NCBI GenBank assembly: GCA_021780935.1
Contig: JAJXXT010000146.1
Location: 1-44,010 of the forward strand
Source: Pseudomonadota bacterium
GTDB lineage: Bacteria; Pseudomonadota; Alphaproteobacteria; Acetobacterales; Acetobacteraceae
Length of the DNA: 44,010 nucleotides
Reading direction: 5' to 3'
Part shown: in pieces, positions 16,042-26,139 of the stretch
Numbering within the stretch: position 1 is the first letter of the stretch
Layout: every line of letters starts with the position of its first letter
The notes under the pieces: model-generated
What the model saw: the letters and a program-made list of their open reading frames with translations, nothing else
Database searches by the model: none
Told to the model about the DNA's origin: nothing
Program-made: the position numbers and the translations under genes

Positions 16042-17208
16042 TTACGGTTTGCCGGGGTCGCGCACCATCGGATAGGTCTGGAACTCGACGGCGAACATGT
16101 GCCCGTGCACCATCTCGTTACGGCGGATATAGATGTTCTGGATCACGTCACGCGTCTTGGGGTCGATCTCGATCGGTCCGCGCGGGGATTCGAACTTCAT
16201 GCCCTTGAGTGCGGCGATCAGCGCCGGACCGCGGCCGTTGCCCTTGGTGATCTTCAGCGCCCGATAGATCGCGCGCAGCGAGTCATAGGTGAACACCGCC
16301 ATGAAGTCCGGGCGCTTGCCGCCGTTCACCGCCTCGAAATCAGCGACGAATTTTTTGTTCATCGGCGAGTTATGCGCGGCCGAATAGGGGCCGGCCGAAA
16401 TCATGCCGAGAACCGCCTTGCCCATCTGGTCGAGGATGTCATCGTCCATCACGTCATGCGTGGCGATCAGCTTGATGCCGGATTTCTCCAGCCCCTGCGC
16501 CGCATACTGCTTGGCGAACGCAGCGCCTTCGCCGGCCGGCAGAAAAATGAAGATCGTTGACGGCTTGGCATTCTTCGCCCGATCGAGGAACGGCCCGAAA
16601 TCCGGATTGACCACCGGCACCCGGATCTTCTGCAGTACCTTGCCGCCGTTCTTGGCAAAGCCCTCGGCAAAATATTTCTCCGCGTCATAGCCGGGCGCGT
16701 AGTCGCTGACGATGGAGACCGCGGTCTTCATCCCGTGCTGCGCCGCCCACTCGCCCATGATGAAGGCGGACTGCGCCACGGTCTGGCCGACGCGCACGGC
16801 ATAGGGTGATTTCTCCGTCGCAATGGAGGCGGCCGAGCCCACCAGGAACATCGGCACCTTCGCCTGCGCGGAGATCGGCGCCACCGCCAGCGCCTGCGGC
16901 GTGATGCCGAAGCCGACCATGACATTGATATGGTCCTGCACCACCAGTTCCTGCGCGATGCGGCGGGAGTTGGCGGGGCTCGACGCGTCATCGCGCAGGA
17001 TGATCTGCACTTTCCGCCCGGCGACAGCGAGGCCGTATTGTTTCGCGAACAGCTTGGCCGCGTCGTTGGCCTGCACCCCGGTGGACTGGAACGGGCCGGT
17101 CATCGGCAGGATCAGCGCGATCTTGAAGGGCGGCTTGGCTTGCGCCGACGCCGTGGCGGTTGCCAGCGCCAGCAGCGCGGTTGCCGCAAATACCGTCCAG
17201 GGTTTCAT
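16042..17208 (-). CDS. livK: ABC transporter substrate-binding protein (Peripla_BP_6)
   Basis: A 388-residue periplasmic binding protein. Residues 1-22 form a Sec signal peptide (hydrophobic VFAATALLALATATASAQA, cleavage near AQA). The first strand motif FKIALILPMTGPFQSTG is typical of the Leu/Ile/Val-binding type I fold. ATG 17208 is preceded by GGGAGGAAG, a strong ribosome binding site, making it the first gene of the liv unit. Sequence alone does not fix the ligand; many such proteins in soil and acidophilic alphaproteobacteria bind aromatic acids or amides rather than leucine. Confidence 0.92.
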   Translation of the reverse strand: MKPWTVFAATALLALATATASAQAKPPFKIALILPMTGPFQSTGVQANDAAKLFAKQYGLAVAGRKVQIILRDDASSPANSRRIAQELVVQDHINVMVGFGITPQALAVAPISAQAKVPMFLVGSAASIATEKSPYAVRVGQTVAQSAFIMGEWAAQHGMKTAVSIVSDYAPGYDAEKYFAEGFAKNGGKVLQKIRVPVVNPDFGPFLDRAKNAKPSTIFIFLPAGEGAAFAKQYAAQGLEKSGIKLIATHDVMDDDILDQMGKAVLGMISAGPYSAAHNSPMNKKFVADFEAVNGGKRPDFMAVFTYDSLRAIYRALKITKGNGRGPALIAALKGMKFESPRGPIEIDPKTRDVIQNIYIRRNEMVHGHMFAVEFQTYPMVRDPGKP

Positions 17209-17274
17209 CGCTTCCTCCCGATTGGCTCGTTCTGAGATTGAGTCATGCCATTGCTGTCCCGCCCGATCAATCAC

Positions 17275-17300
17275 GGCGTTCAATCGGGGCGTTCAATCGG
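17275..17300. repeat. 13-bp tandem repeat upstream of livK
   Basis: Two exact adjoining copies of ggcgttcaatcgg (17275-17287, 17288-17300), with a diverged half copy after and a related gatcaatc just before. It overlaps the 3' end of the glycosyltransferase gene and lies 67 bp before the livK start, where promoter elements would be expected. It may be a regulator site or only replication slippage. Confidence 0.6.
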
Positions 17301-18399
17301 GCCGTTCCCCCGCGGCACTCCATTCGGCGAAGGCGCGCCGCCATTCCGCGCGGATGACCGCGATGTCAAAGCGTGCGCCCGCCGCAGTAAGCTCGCGCAA
17401 CCGGTCCATTTTTTCCTCCGGCCGCATCGCCGCCAGCGCCGCCATCCCAACGGCGATGCTCTCGACATCGTTGGGGTCAGCGACGAGCGCGCTTTTTCCC
17501 GCGACCTCCTCCAGCACGCTGTCCGCGCTGATCAGCGGCACCAGCCCGTTGGCCACCGCTTCGGCCACCGGCATGCCGAAGCCCTCGAGCAGGCTCACCA
17601 GAACGAACCCCGAGGCGTTGGCATAGAGCCAGGACAGTTCCTCGTCCGTTACATAGGGTAGCAGAACGATGCCCGCCGCCTCCCCCGCGGCCCGCGCCGC
17701 CGCCTCCACGCGCTCGGCGCCAGGTTCCCGGCCGCCGCACACCACATAGCGCATGCCCTGTCGCGCCAGGCCCGTGCGGGCAAAGGCCTCGATGCAGCGT
17801 TGCTGGTTCTTCCGATCTCCGATGCTGCCCACGGTCAGCAGGAACGGCGCCTCGACGCCGGTCGGCCGGCGCCCCGCCCCGGGCACGCGATCGGTGTGGA
17901 TGGCGGGATAGATCACCCGGCTGCTGGCGGGCCGCGCGCCGGGGTGGAGGCGCTCGAAGTCCCGCCGCGAGGCATTGCTGATGAACACGGTATGCGGCCC
18001 GATCTCCGCCATCTGCTGATAGATCGCCCGGTAGATCGCCCCGACATCCGTCGGGAAGAGGTGCGGATGCGTGACCGGCCCGACATCGTGACACAGCACG
18101 ATGTCGCACCGGCGCAGCACCGTGGTCGGCACGGTGTACGCGTCGACGTGCAGCAACGGCCGGCGCGAACGCCGTGGCGGCATCCAACGCCATAGGCCGC
18201 CCAGTGTCCGCCCCCGTACCTGCAGCATCTGCAGGCGTCCGGCCACCCGCCGCAGTACCCCGCCCGGCGGCGATGCCAGTCGCCAATAGAAGACGTCGCC
18301 GATCGGCAGGCCCGGCGTCTCGATCAGATCCCTACCGATGAAATACCGCCCGGTGCGATTGTGCATCGCCAGGGAAAAATCGATGTCGAAAAGCGTCAT
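17293..18399 (-). CDS. glycosyltransferase family 4 (GT-B fold)
   Basis: A 368-residue GT-B glycosyltransferase. The C-terminal nucleotide-sugar domain has FLLTVGSIGDRKNQQRCIEA, then YVTDEELSWLYANASGFVL and the EGFGMPVAEAVANG motif of GT4. The N-terminal acceptor domain (about 1-170) is poorly conserved, containing CDIVLCHDVGPVTHPHLFP. Members build lipopolysaccharide or exopolysaccharide by transferring sugars from nucleotide-sugars. It lies alone between the tRNA and livK, with no polysaccharide cluster around it, so its product is unknown. Confidence 0.85.
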   Translation of the reverse strand: MTLFDIDFSLAMHNRTGRYFIGRDLIETPGLPIGDVFYWRLASPPGGVLRRVAGRLQMLQVRGRTLGGLWRWMPPRRSRRPLLHVDAYTVPTTVLRRCDIVLCHDVGPVTHPHLFPTDVGAIYRAIYQQMAEIGPHTVFISNASRRDFERLHPGARPASSRVIYPAIHTDRVPGAGRRPTGVEAPFLLTVGSIGDRKNQQRCIEAFARTGLARQGMRYVVCGGREPGAERVEAAARAAGEAAGIVLLPYVTDEELSWLYANASGFVLVSLLEGFGMPVAEAVANGLVPLISADSVLEEVAGKSALVADPNDVESIAVGMAALAAMRPEEKMDRLRELTAAGARFDIAVIRAEWRRAFAEWSAAGERPD

Positions 18400-18534
18400 G
18401 AGGACCGCTGTCTCCCGAATCGACCAAAGCAGCCGAGCGTAGCGGCATCAACGGAGGGTGACAGCGTCCTTCGCGTCGCCTTCCCGCCTCGGCGGGTGCG
18501 CGATCGATACAGGCGCCGATGTCGAGGGAAACAA

Positions 18535-18611
18535 TGGCGCGCCCGGAAGGACTCGAACCTCCAACCCCCAGATTCGTAGTCTGGTGCTCTATCCAATTGA
18601 GCTACGGGCGC
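18535..18611 (-). tRNA. tRNA-Arg (anticodon ACG)
   Basis: A complete 77-nt cloverleaf read on the minus strand. The acceptor stem GCGCCCG pairs with CGGGCGC, and the 3' CCA is encoded (18535-18537). The D stem is GCUC/GAGC, the anticodon stem CCAGA/UCUGG with loop CUACGAA, and the T loop UUCGAGU. Anticodon ACG reads CGU and, after deamination of A34 to inosine by TadA, CGC and CGA. Confidence 0.97.
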
Positions 18612-18665
18612 CGCTGGCGCGTCCCATAAACGATTGGCGACGCAGGGGCAAGCGATGGCGCGCGA

Positions 18666-19775
18666 TCAGGCGAGGAGCTTGTCGAGCTCCCGCACCACCG
18701 CCTCGCCCATCACCTGTGTGCCGACCTTGGCGCAACCCGGTGCCATCACGTCCGCGGTGCGCAGGCCGCTCGCCAGCACGTTGACGCAGGCGCGCTCGAT
18801 CAGCGCCGCGTCCTCCTCCATCTCCAGCGAATAGCGCAGCAGCATCGCGAAGCTGAGCATCTGCGCGAGCGGATTGGCGATGCCCTTGCCCGCGATGTCG
18901 GGCGCGCTGCCATGGATCGGCTCATAAAGCGCGTGCCGCCGCCCGTCCGCCCCCACCGCACCGAGTGTCGCCGAGGGCAGCATGCCGAGGCTGCCGGTCA
19001 GCATCGAGGCGAGGTCCGAGAGCAGATCGCCGAACAGGTTGCCAGTGACGATCACGTCGAACTGGCGCGGGTTGCGCACGAGCTGCATCGCGCAATTATC
19101 CGCGTACATGTGCGACAGCTCGACATCGGGATAATCCGCGGCAAGGGCCGCCACGGTCTGCCGCCACAGCAGCCCGCTTTCCATCACGTTGGCCTTCTCC
19201 ACCGAGCAGAGCCGCCTCTGCCGCTTGCGCGCCAGCTCGAACGCGACGCGCGCCACGCGCTCGATCTCGGGCGTCGTATAGACCTCGGTGTTGATGCCCC
19301 GCTTGCTGCCATCGGGCAGCATCTCCACGCCGCGCGGCTCGCCGAAATAGATGCCGCCGGTGCTCTCGCGCACGATCATGATGTCGAGCCCGCGCACGAC
19401 ATCGGCCTTCAGCGTGCTCGCATCGACCAGCGGCTCCAGCACCGTCGCCGGCCGCAGATTGGCGAACAGGCCGAGATCCTTGCGCAGCCGCAAAATCGCC
19501 AGCTCCGGACGCTTGTCGAAGCCCAGCCCGTCCCATTTCGGCCCGCCGACCGAGCCGAACAGCACCGCATCCGCCTCCTTCGCGAGGCGGATCGTCTCCT
19601 CGCTCACCGGCACGCCGCGCGCGTCGATCGCAGCCCCGCCCACCAGGTCCTCGACGATGGTGAAGCGGGCACGTTCGTTTTTCTGCATCCACGCGACGAC
19701 GCGCCCGACCTCGTGCATCACCTCGGGCCCGATGCCGTCGCCGACGAGGACCAGCAGCTTGCGGTTGGGGATCAC
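18666..19775 (-). CDS. leuB: 3-isopropylmalate dehydrogenase
   Basis: A 369-residue NAD-dependent oxidative decarboxylase giving 2-oxoisocaproate in leucine synthesis. It shows [10 protein letters not shown] at the N-terminus, [19 protein letters not shown] with substrate-binding Arg and Tyr, and Asp ligands for the metal within the [19 protein letters not shown] region. The NAD specificity loop is [21 protein letters not shown] 19775 overlaps the leuD stop (GTGA), so it is translationally coupled and last in leuCDB. tRNA-Arg follows 54 bp later on the same strand. Confidence 0.96.
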   Translation of the reverse strand: MIPNRKLLVLVGDGIGPEVMHEVGRVVAWMQKNERARFTIVEDLVGGAAIDARGVPVSEETIRLAKEADAVLFGSVGGPKWDGLGFDKRPELAILRLRKDLGLFANLRPATVLEPLVDASTLKADVVRGLDIMIVRESTGGIYFGEPRGVEMLPDGSKRGINTEVYTTPEIERVARVAFELARKRQRRLCSVEKANVMESGLLWRQTVAALAADYPDVELSHMYADNCAMQLVRNPRQFDVIVTGNLFGDLLSDLASMLTGSLGMLPSATLGAVGADGRRHALYEPIHGSAPDIAGKGIANPLAQMLSFAMLLRYSLEMEEDAALIERACVNVLASGLRTADVMAPGCAKVGTQVMGEAVVRELDKLLA

Positions 19776-20413
19776 GCTCGCGTCTCCGCCGCGGTCACCT
19801 CGACCCCGGGGACGAAGCCGCGCTCGCGCTTCACCGTCGCCTCATAGCTGTCGATCGCGGCCGCGTGCTGCATCGTCTGGCCAATATCGTCGAGCCCCTC
19901 CAGCAGCAGCTTCTTGCGGAACGGGTCGATTTCGAAATGAATACGCTCGCCGTTCGGCCGCACCACCTCCTGTGCCGCGAGATCGATGGTGATGCGCGCG
20001 TTGGCGCCTAGCTTCGCATCCTCCATCAACTGGTCGATCACCGCCCGCGGCAGACGCACCGGCACGATGCCGTTCTTGAAGCAGTTGTTGTGGAAGATAT
20101 CCGCGAAATCCGGTGCGATCACGCAACGGATGCCGAAATCGAGCAACGCCCACGGCGCATGCTCGCGCGAGGAGCCGCAGCCGAAATTTTCATGCGCGAT
20201 CAAAATCTGCGCGTTACGATACGGCTCCTGGTTCAGCACGAACTCCGGCCGCTCCCTGCCATCCGCGTCATAGCGCAACGTGTCGAACAGATGCACGCCG
20301 AGCCCGCTGCGCTCGATCGTCGTGAGAAAGCGCGCAGGGATGATCTTGTCGGTATCGACATTGGCGACCGGCAGCGGGGCCGCGACCGCGGTGAGGGTGG
20401 AGAAGGGCTTCAT
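19772..20413 (-). CDS. leuD: 3-isopropylmalate dehydratase small subunit
   Basis: A 213-residue swivel domain subunit of isopropylmalate isomerase. The opening [14 protein letters not shown] is diagnostic, with [15 protein letters not shown] near residue 80 binding substrate and [17 protein letters not shown] after it. It pairs with LeuC to convert 2- to 3-isopropylmalate. ATG 20413 overlaps the leuC stop by 4 nt (ATGA). Length is normal for the long bacterial LeuD type. Confidence 0.96.
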   Translation of the reverse strand: MKPFSTLTAVAAPLPVANVDTDKIIPARFLTTIERSGLGVHLFDTLRYDADGRERPEFVLNQEPYRNAQILIAHENFGCGSSREHAPWALLDFGIRCVIAPDFADIFHNNCFKNGIVPVRLPRAVIDQLMEDAKLGANARITIDLAAQEVVRPNGERIHFEIDPFRKKLLLEGLDDIGQTMQHAAAIDSYEATVKRERGFVPGVEVTAAETRA

Positions 20414-21813
20414 CGCGCAAGCTCCCGTACATCGGCGAGCCGTCCCGTGACCGCCGCCGCCGCCGCCATCGCCGGGGAGAGCAGATGCGTCCGCCCGCCC
20501 GGCCCCTGACGGCCCTCGAAATTCCGGTTCGACGTGCTGGCGCAGCGCTGGCCCTTGGTCAGCTTGTCGGGGTTCATGCCGAGGCACATCGAGCACCCCG
20601 CCTCGCGCCACTCGAATCCTGCCTCCATCAGCACGCGATCGAGCCCCTCCTCCTCGGCCTGGCGCTTGACGATGCCCGAGCCCGGCACCACCAGCGCCCG
20701 CACGCCAGGCGCCACCTTGCGCCCGCGCGCAATCGCCGCCGCGGCCCGCAGGTCCTCGATGCGCCCGTTGGTGCAACTGCCGATGAACACCACATCCACC
20801 GGTACCTCGGCGAGCTTCTGCCCGGGCTTCAGCGCCATGTAGTCCAGCATCCGCTCCATCTGCGCCCGCTTGGCCTCGTCGGCGACGTCCCGCGGGTTGG
20901 GCACCGTGCCGGTGATCGGTGCTACGGCCTCGGGGTTGGTGCCCCAGGTCACCATCGGCACGATCGTTGCGGCATCGATCTCAATCACCGTGTCGTAATG
21001 CGCGCCGGGGTCGGAGGGCAGCGTCCGCCACCACGCGATGGCACGGTCCAGCGCCTCGCCCTTGGGTGCCATCGGCTTGCCGCGGACATACTCGAACGTC
21101 GTCTCGTCGGGCGCGATCATGCCGGCCCGCGCGCCCGCCTCGATCGACATGTTGCACACCGTCATCCGCCCGGCCATGTCGAGCCCGCGGATCGCAGCGC
21201 CGGTGTACTCGATCACGTGCCCGGTGCCGCCGGCGGTGCCGATGCGCCCGATGATGGTGAGCACGATGTCCTTGGCGGTGACGCCGAAGGGCAGAGCGCC
21301 CTCGACATTTACCCGCATGTTCTTCGCCGGCTTCTGCAGCAGCGTCTGGGTGGCGAGCACGTGCTCCACCTCCGAGGTGCCGATGCCGAAGGCGAGCGAG
21401 CCCATCGCGCCGTGCGTCGAGGTGTGGGAATCGCCGCAGACGATGGTCATGCCGGGCAGCGAGATGCCTTGCTCCGGCCCGATGATGTGAACAATCCCCT
21501 GCCGCTCGTCGAGCAGGGGGATATAGGGCACGCCGAACGCCGCGACGTTGCGCTCGAGCGTCTCCACCTGCAGGCGGGAATCGGCCTCCTTGATGCCGCT
21601 GCGCCGATCCTCGGTCGCGACGTTGTGGTCGACCACGGCGATGGTGGCGTCCGGCCGACGCACCCGCCGCCCGGCCATGCGCAGCCCCTCGAAGGCCTGC
21701 GGCGAGGTCACCTCATGGATGAGGTGGCGATCGATGTAGAGCACGCAGGTACCGTCGGGCAGACGCTCGACCACATGCGCGTCCCAGACCTTGTCGAAGA
21801 GAGTTCTGGCCAT
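20410..21813 (-). CDS. leuC: 3-isopropylmalate dehydratase large subunit
   Basis: A 467-residue aconitase-superfamily subunit that holds the 4Fe-4S cluster. Cluster ligands appear as [10 protein letters not shown] near residue 345 and [13 protein letters not shown] near 405. [15 protein letters not shown] near residue 125 is the family active-site signature. It is first in leuCDB. Between it and the upstream rplS lies a palindromic repeat that may separate ribosomal from leucine expression. No leader peptide is visible in the 104-bp gap, unlike leuA. Confidence 0.96.
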   Translation of the reverse strand: MARTLFDKVWDAHVVERLPDGTCVLYIDRHLIHEVTSPQAFEGLRMAGRRVRRPDATIAVVDHNVATEDRRSGIKEADSRLQVETLERNVAAFGVPYIPLLDERQGIVHIIGPEQGISLPGMTIVCGDSHTSTHGAMGSLAFGIGTSEVEHVLATQTLLQKPAKNMRVNVEGALPFGVTAKDIVLTIIGRIGTAGGTGHVIEYTGAAIRGLDMAGRMTVCNMSIEAGARAGMIAPDETTFEYVRGKPMAPKGEALDRAIAWWRTLPSDPGAHYDTVIEIDAATIVPMVTWGTNPEAVAPITGTVPNPRDVADEAKRAQMERMLDYMALKPGQKLAEVPVDVVFIGSCTNGRIEDLRAAAAIARGRKVAPGVRALVVPGSGIVKRQAEEEGLDRVLMEAGFEWREAGCSMCLGMNPDKLTKGQRCASTSNRNFEGRQGPGGRTHLLSPAMAAAAAVTGRLADVRELAR

Positions 21814-21827
21814 GTTTCCCCCAAAGC

Positions 21828-21913
21828 CCAGGGCTCTGCCCTGGACCCGCCAAGGGCCTCAGGCCCTTGGAACCCAATACCTGGGGTCTGGGGTCCAGGG
21901 GCGAGGCCCCTGG
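21828..21913. repeat. multi-hairpin palindromic repeat between rplS and leuC
   Basis: Three perfect hairpins: 21828-21844 (ccagggc/gccctgg), 21850-21870 (ccaagggcct/aggcccttgg) and 21895-21913 (ccaggggc/gcccctgg). In addition ccctggaccc (21839-21848) can pair with gggtccaggg (21891-21900), enclosing a multi-arm structure. Such modular GC palindromes resemble dispersed intergenic repeats of alphaproteobacteria. It fills almost the whole gap between rplS and leuC and could act as a terminator or RNA processing/stability element. Confidence 0.8.
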
Positions 21914-21917
21914 TCTG

Positions 21918-22292
21918 TTACTCAGCCTCGTTGTCGCGTGCGCGCTCGGCGATGCGGGCGGACTTGCCGCGCCGTTCACGCAGGTAATAGAGCTTCGCGC
22001 GGCGCACATCGCCCTGGCGCACCACGGCAATCTCCGCGATCGTCGGCGCGTAGAGCGGAAACACCCGCTCCACCCCCTCGCCATAGCTGATCTTGCGCAC
22101 GGTAAAATTGCTGTTGATGCCGCGGTTCGAGCGGGCGATGCAGACGCCCTCGAACGCCTGGGTGCGGGTGCGCTCACCCTCGATCACGCGAACCGCCACG
22201 CGCAGCGTGTCGCCGGGGCGGAACCGCGGCACCGCGCGCGCCGCGGTCAGCTTCGCCATCTGCTCAGCGTCAAGGGTCTCAATCATGTTCAT
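21918..22292 (-). CDS. rplS: 50S ribosomal protein L19
   Basis: A 124-residue L19 of normal length. [20 protein letters not shown], the central [22 protein letters not shown] (conserved RG.. loop) and the [18 protein letters not shown] tail are all typical. It contacts 16S rRNA at the subunit interface. It follows trmD in the conserved rpsP-rimM-trmD-rplS order with a 56-bp gap. Confidence 0.97.
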   Translation of the reverse strand: MNMIETLDAEQMAKLTAARAVPRFRPGDTLRVAVRVIEGERTRTQAFEGVCIARSNRGINSNFTVRKISYGEGVERVFPLYAPTIAEIAVVRQGDVRRAKLYYLRERRGKSARIAERARDNEAE

Positions 22293-22348
22293 CGGGTCAA
22301 CTCCTCAAGCGCGTTCCCTTAGGGCTCCGCGCCGGCTGTTGCAATGTG

Positions 22349-23086
22349 TCATCGCGCATGTTTGCCGCGCATTTCATCCGCGGGGAGGCATTCCGTCCGG
22401 TCGGGGGCCCGGGGGCCGTCCGCGCCGAGATCCGGCCGCCGCTCCCGCGTCGCCCGCGCCGCTGCCTCCCGTCGCCAGGCCGCGATCGCCGCGTGGTTGC
22501 CCGACAACAGCACCGGCGGCACCGCGCGCCCCGCCCATTCCGCCGGGCGCGTGTAATGTGGATATTCCAGCAGCCCGTCGGCGAAACTTTCCTCCGCGGC
22601 ACTCGCCGCGGTGATGGCGCCAGGCAGCAACCGCACCACCGCCTCCAGCATGGCCATCGCCGCCACCTCGCCGCCGGCCAGCACGTAATCGCCGAGCGAG
22701 ACCTCCTCCATTCCCCGCGCGTCGATCAGCCGCTGGTCGATCCCCTCGAAGCGCCCGCACAGCAGCACCACGCCCGGCCCCGCAGCCAGGGCCCGCGCCC
22801 GCGCCTGGTCGAAGCGCCGGCCGCGCGGGGTGAGGCAGATCGCCGGCCGCCCGTCCTCGGTCCCGGTCAGTGCCGCGTCCGCCACGTCCGCCCGCAGCAC
22901 CATGCCGGCGCCGCCGCCGAAGGGTGTGTCGTCCACGTTGCGATGCGGCCCGAGGCCGAACGCGCGCAGGTCGCGCAACTCCAGCGACCACAGCCCGGTA
23001 TCGAGCGCGCGCCCGGGAATGGAGATGCCGAGCGGGCCCGGAAACAGCTCCGTGAACAGCGTCACCACGGTGGCGCGAAAGGTCAC
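22349..23086 (-). CDS. trmD: tRNA (guanine-N1)-methyltransferase
   Basis: A 245-residue SPOUT methyltransferase that makes m1G37 in tRNAs with G at 36, preventing frameshifting. The trefoil knot binding S-adenosylmethionine is seen as [13 protein letters not shown] and [20 protein letters not shown]; the N-terminal [12 protein letters not shown] motif and the C-terminal [12 protein letters not shown] are diagnostic. GTG 23086 overlaps the rimM stop as GTGA. The last 25 residues are basic and variable. Confidence 0.96.
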   Translation of the reverse strand: MTFRATVVTLFTELFPGPLGISIPGRALDTGLWSLELRDLRAFGLGPHRNVDDTPFGGGAGMVLRADVADAALTGTEDGRPAICLTPRGRRFDQARARALAAGPGVVLLCGRFEGIDQRLIDARGMEEVSLGDYVLAGGEVAAMAMLEAVVRLLPGAITAASAAEESFADGLLEYPHYTRPAEWAGRAVPPVLLSGNHAAIAAWRREAAARATRERRPDLGADGPRAPDRTECLPADEMRGKHAR

Positions 23087-23589
23087 TCCGGCTCCCCCGC
23101 CACGGCGGCGGGCGGTGCCACCGTCACGCGGCGGCCGGCCAGGTTCACCTCCGGCACACAGGCGCGGGTGAACGGCACCATCAGCGCGCCGATCTCAAGG
23201 CTCGCCCCGGCACCGTAGTCATGCACCGCCTCGACCGTGCCGAGCGCCGTGCCCGCCGCGTCGAACGCCGCCATGCCGATGAGGTCGGCGAGATAGAACT
23301 CGTCCTCCGCCGGCGCCGGCAGCGCCTCGCGCGGCGCGTAGAGCCGCAGATTGGTCAGCCGCGACGCCGCGTCACGGTCGCGCACCCAGCGCGTCTGTCC
23401 CTCCGCCACCTCGCCGATCGCGGCAATGCCCGCACCGCGCCATTCCAGCACGAAGCGCCGCCCGTGCTCGTCCTGCAGCGCATAGGTCGCGAGATCGGCC
23501 GGGGCGGCGGTGAAGCTGTTGACACGCACCAGCCCCCGCACGCCATGCGCGCGACCCACCACCCCCATGGCGATCAGGCCAGCGCCCAT
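23083..23589 (-). CDS. rimM: ribosome maturation factor RimM
   Basis: A 168-residue 16S rRNA processing protein that binds S19 in the 30S head. [20 protein letters not shown] opens the RimM N-terminal barrel, [12 protein letters not shown] links to the PRC barrel, and [19 protein letters not shown] ends it. ATG 23589 starts 7 bp after the rpsP stop; the longer frame back to 23685 is rpsP shadow. Confidence 0.95.
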   Translation of the reverse strand: MGAGLIAMGVVGRAHGVRGLVRVNSFTAAPADLATYALQDEHGRRFVLEWRGAGIAAIGEVAEGQTRWVRDRDAASRLTNLRLYAPREALPAPAEDEFYLADLIGMAAFDAAGTALGTVEAVHDYGAGASLEIGALMVPFTRACVPEVNLAGRRVTVAPPAAVAGEPE

Positions 23590-23596
23590 GGGACGG

Positions 23597-23932
23597 TCAG
23601 GTCGCGGCGGCTTCCTTCGCCCGCTCCTGCGCCTTCTTGCGCGGGGCGGATTTCTTGGGCTGCTCACGGACCGCCGGCATGGCACCGAGCCCCGCCTTGC
23701 CCATGAACCGCGCCACGCGGTCGGTCGGCACCGCGCCCTGGCTCACCCAATGCGTCACCCGTTCGCCCTGCAGCTTCACGCGCTCGGCGTGGTCGGCGGG
23801 TAGCATCGGGTTGTAGCTGCCCACCCGCTCGATGAAACGCCCGTCGCGTGGCGAGCGGCTGTCGGCCACCACGATGTGGTAATAGGGCCGCTTCTTGGCG
23901 CCCGCGCGAGCGAGGCGGATCTTGAGGCTCAT
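23597..23932 (-). CDS. rpsP: 30S ribosomal protein S16
   Basis: A 111-residue S16. [20 protein letters not shown] and [21 protein letters not shown] are the universal N-terminal block. A Lys/Ala-rich tail ([18 protein letters not shown]) of about 25 residues extends the bacterial core, common in alphaproteobacteria. It lies 37 bp downstream of ffh and heads the rimM-trmD-rplS group. Confidence 0.97.
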   Translation of the reverse strand: MSLKIRLARAGAKKRPYYHIVVADSRSPRDGRFIERVGSYNPMLPADHAERVKLQGERVTHWVSQGAVPTDRVARFMGKAGLGAMPAVREQPKKSAPRKKAQERAKEAAAT

Positions 23933-23969
23933 TCGTTGTCTCTCCGTTATAGTGTCGTTGTGGGATCGT

Positions 23970-25331
23970 TCAGAACCGGCGGCCGGACAGCAGGGCGCCG
24001 AGGCCGGCCCGAGCCAGCCCCTTCTGCCCCAGCTTGCTCACCCGCTTCATCATCGTGGACATGTCGTCGAACTGCTTGAGCAGCCGGTTCACGTCCTGCG
24101 CCGTGGTGCCGGAGCCGGCGGCGATGCGCCGCTTGCGGCTGGCCTTCAGCATGTCGGGGTTGCGACGCTCCGCCGGTGTCATCGAGGAGATGATCGCCGC
24201 CTGGCGCTTCAGCATCGTCTTGTCGATGTTGGCGTCCTCGACCTGCTTCGCGAGCTTACCCGCGCCGGGCAGCATCGAGAGCAGCCCCTGCACCGAGCCC
24301 ATCTTGGTGATCTGCTGCAACTGCTTGGCATAGTCCTCGAGGTCGAATTTGCCGCGCGCGATCTTTTTCGCGAGCTTCTCCGCCTCCTCCTGTTCCACCA
24401 CCTCCGCGGCGCGCTCGACGAGGCCGACCACGTCGCCCATGTCGAGAATACGCCCGGCGACCCGGCCGGGGTTGAACTCCTCCAGCGCGTCGAGCTTCTC
24501 GCCAAGGCCGATCAGCTTGATCGGTGCGCCGGTGATCGCGCGCATCGACAGCGCCGCACCGCCGCGCGCATCGCCGTCCATCCGCGTCATCACGATGCCG
24601 GTGACACCGACGCGCTCGTTGAACGCGCGCGCGGTGTTCACCGCGTCCTGCCCGGTCATCGCATCGACCACCAGCAGCGTCTCGACCGGCCTGGTCTCGG
24701 CGCGGATCGCCGCGACCTCGTCCATCAACGTGTCATCAATCGAAAGCCGCCCCGCGGTGTCGAGCAGCACGATGTCGAACACCTCGCGCCGCGCCACGTC
24801 CATGGCGCGCCGCGCGATCTGGATCGGCGTCTCGCCGGCGACGATCGGCAGCGACGCCACCTCGGCCCGCTCGGCGAGTTGCTGCAACTGCAGCTGTGCC
24901 GCCGGGCGCTGGGTGTCGAGGCTGGCCAGCAGCACCTTGCGCCGCGCCCGTGTGCGAAGCCGCAGGCCGAGCTTGCCGGCGGTGGTGGTTTTGCCCGAGC
25001 CCTGAAGGCCGACCATCAGGATCGGGATCGGCGCCGGCGCGTTGAGGTCGATCGGCACCACCTCGGCGCCGCCCAGCGCGTCGACCAGCGCGTCGTGGAC
25101 GATCTTGACCACCATCTGGCCAGGCGAGACGGCGGCGATGACCTGCTGGCCCACCGCTTCGGCCCGCACCTTGGCGATGAAGTCGCGCACCACCGGCAGC
25201 GCCACGTCGGCGTCGAGCAGGGCGAGGCGGATCTCGCGCATCGCCTCATCAACGTCCGCCTCGCGCAGCGCGCCGCGCCCGCGCAGGCGGTCAAAAACCT
25301 GGGTCAGCTTGCCGGAAAGAGCCTCAAACAC
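23970..25331 (-). CDS. ffh: signal recognition particle protein Ffh
   Basis: A 453-residue SRP GTPase that binds 4.5S RNA and signal sequences for co-translational targeting with FtsY. The N domain starts with [19 protein letters not shown]. The G domain has [15 protein letters not shown] (G1), [18 protein letters not shown] (G4/G5 area) and [12 protein letters not shown]. The Met-rich M domain includes [13 protein letters not shown] and ends with [15 protein letters not shown] 25331 is chosen because Ffh proteins begin at FEAL; the frame continues open to GTG 25382 without conserved sequence. Confidence 0.95.
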   Translation of the reverse strand: MFEALSGKLTQVFDRLRGRGALREADVDEAMREIRLALLDADVALPVVRDFIAKVRAEAVGQQVIAAVSPGQMVVKIVHDALVDALGGAEVVPIDLNAPAPIPILMVGLQGSGKTTTAGKLGLRLRTRARRKVLLASLDTQRPAAQLQLQQLAERAEVASLPIVAGETPIQIARRAMDVARREVFDIVLLDTAGRLSIDDTLMDEVAAIRAETRPVETLLVVDAMTGQDAVNTARAFNERVGVTGIVMTRMDGDARGGAALSMRAITGAPIKLIGLGEKLDALEEFNPGRVAGRILDMGDVVGLVERAAEVVEQEEAEKLAKKIARGKFDLEDYAKQLQQITKMGSVQGLLSMLPGAGKLAKQVEDANIDKTMLKRQAAIISSMTPAERRNPDMLKASRKRRIAAGSGTTAQDVNRLLKQFDDMSTMMKRVSKLGQKGLARAGLGALLSGRRF

Positions 25332-25426
25332 GATCAACCCACCTGACGCCCGAGCGTGGGCGGATACCGCAACAGACTTCACGCCGCTGCGCGAACCCTC
25401 GCGGAGCGGCGGACCTATTCGCGGCT

Positions 25427-25455
25427 CCTATGGCCCGCAGACCGTGGGAAGTCAA
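25427..25455 (-). promoter_or_regulatory. candidate promoter for the ffh-rplS operon
   Basis: On the minus strand TTGACT (25455-25450) is followed 17 bp later by CATAGG (25432-25427), about 95 bp before the ffh start. The -35 is a good match to the sigma-70 consensus and the -10 is weak. The 192-bp gap between the DUF4337 gene and ffh has no other feature. Confidence 0.35.
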
Positions 25456-25523
25456 ATCCATGACCGCCCGTCCAGGCGTGACATCGCGCAGGCGGCGGCG
25501 CTCGGTCGGCGCCGCGCTGAAGC

Positions 25524-26093
25524 TCAGATCAGGCCGAGTGAGGTGGCCAGCGTTCCCGCCGCCCCCAGTGCCCCCAGCGCACCGCCGGCCCAGGCGAGGG
25601 CGCGCAGCCGCGTGACCACGGCCGCCGACACCAGCACGATGGCGATCGACAGCGCCCCGGCCGCCATTTCCAGGCGATGATAGCGATGCAGGTAGTGTTC
25701 CTGCCGCTTCGTCGCGACTTCGGCCCGGCGCTGCAGCTTCGCCGGTGTGTTGGCCGAATCCTGGGTCAGCCGCTTCAGCCGGGCGCCCGCCGCTGCCTGC
25801 GCGGCCACCGCCAGCGGGTTTGCCGGCAGCGCGGCGAGCAGTTCCGTCTCCGAGCGCAGCACCTCGATGCGCGAGACCTTCTGCGCGTAGAACGTCCAGG
25901 CGTCGTTGGCGTCCAGATGCGCGGCAATGGCCGTGTTCTGCGCCGAATCCTTGCTCGCCTGGGTCAGTGCCAGCGCCACCGCCAGCACCGAGATCAGCAG
26001 GCCGGCGCGCCGCGCGAAGCCATCCCGGGGGTGCGCTTCGAGATGCTCGTGGCGTTCGAGCGTCTCGTGCGCCGTCTCCGCCGCCTCGCTCAT
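25524..26093 (-). CDS. DUF4337 family membrane protein
   Basis: A 189-residue protein of unknown function matching the DUF4337 pattern. A charged, His/Glu-rich start (about 1-25) precedes a first hydrophobic helix (AGLLISVLAVALALTQA, about 30-46). The middle contains NDAWTFYAQKVSRIEVLRS and a soluble, Arg/Lys-rich helical stretch likely periplasmic or cytoplasmic coiled. Two closing helices lie near 141-163 and 167-188. It is 46 bp downstream of infC on the same strand. No function can be assigned. Confidence 0.75.
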   Translation of the reverse strand: MSEAAETAHETLERHEHLEAHPRDGFARRAGLLISVLAVALALTQASKDSAQNTAIAAHLDANDAWTFYAQKVSRIEVLRSETELLAALPANPLAVAAQAAAGARLKRLTQDSANTPAKLQRRAEVATKRQEHYLHRYHRLEMAAGALSIAIVLVSAAVVTRLRALAWAGGALGALGAAGTLATSLGLI

Positions 26094-26139
26094 GCCGCGG
26101 CGGCCCCTGCGAGCACCCCGGCCGGTGCGGCCAGCCGCC

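Noticed and set aside
12685..17208. The liv-type transporter as the tricarballylate importer for tcuAB
   Set aside because: It is transcribed towards tcuAB from the opposite strand with its own start, and the binding protein is of the amino-acid/amide type. Proximity alone is not support.
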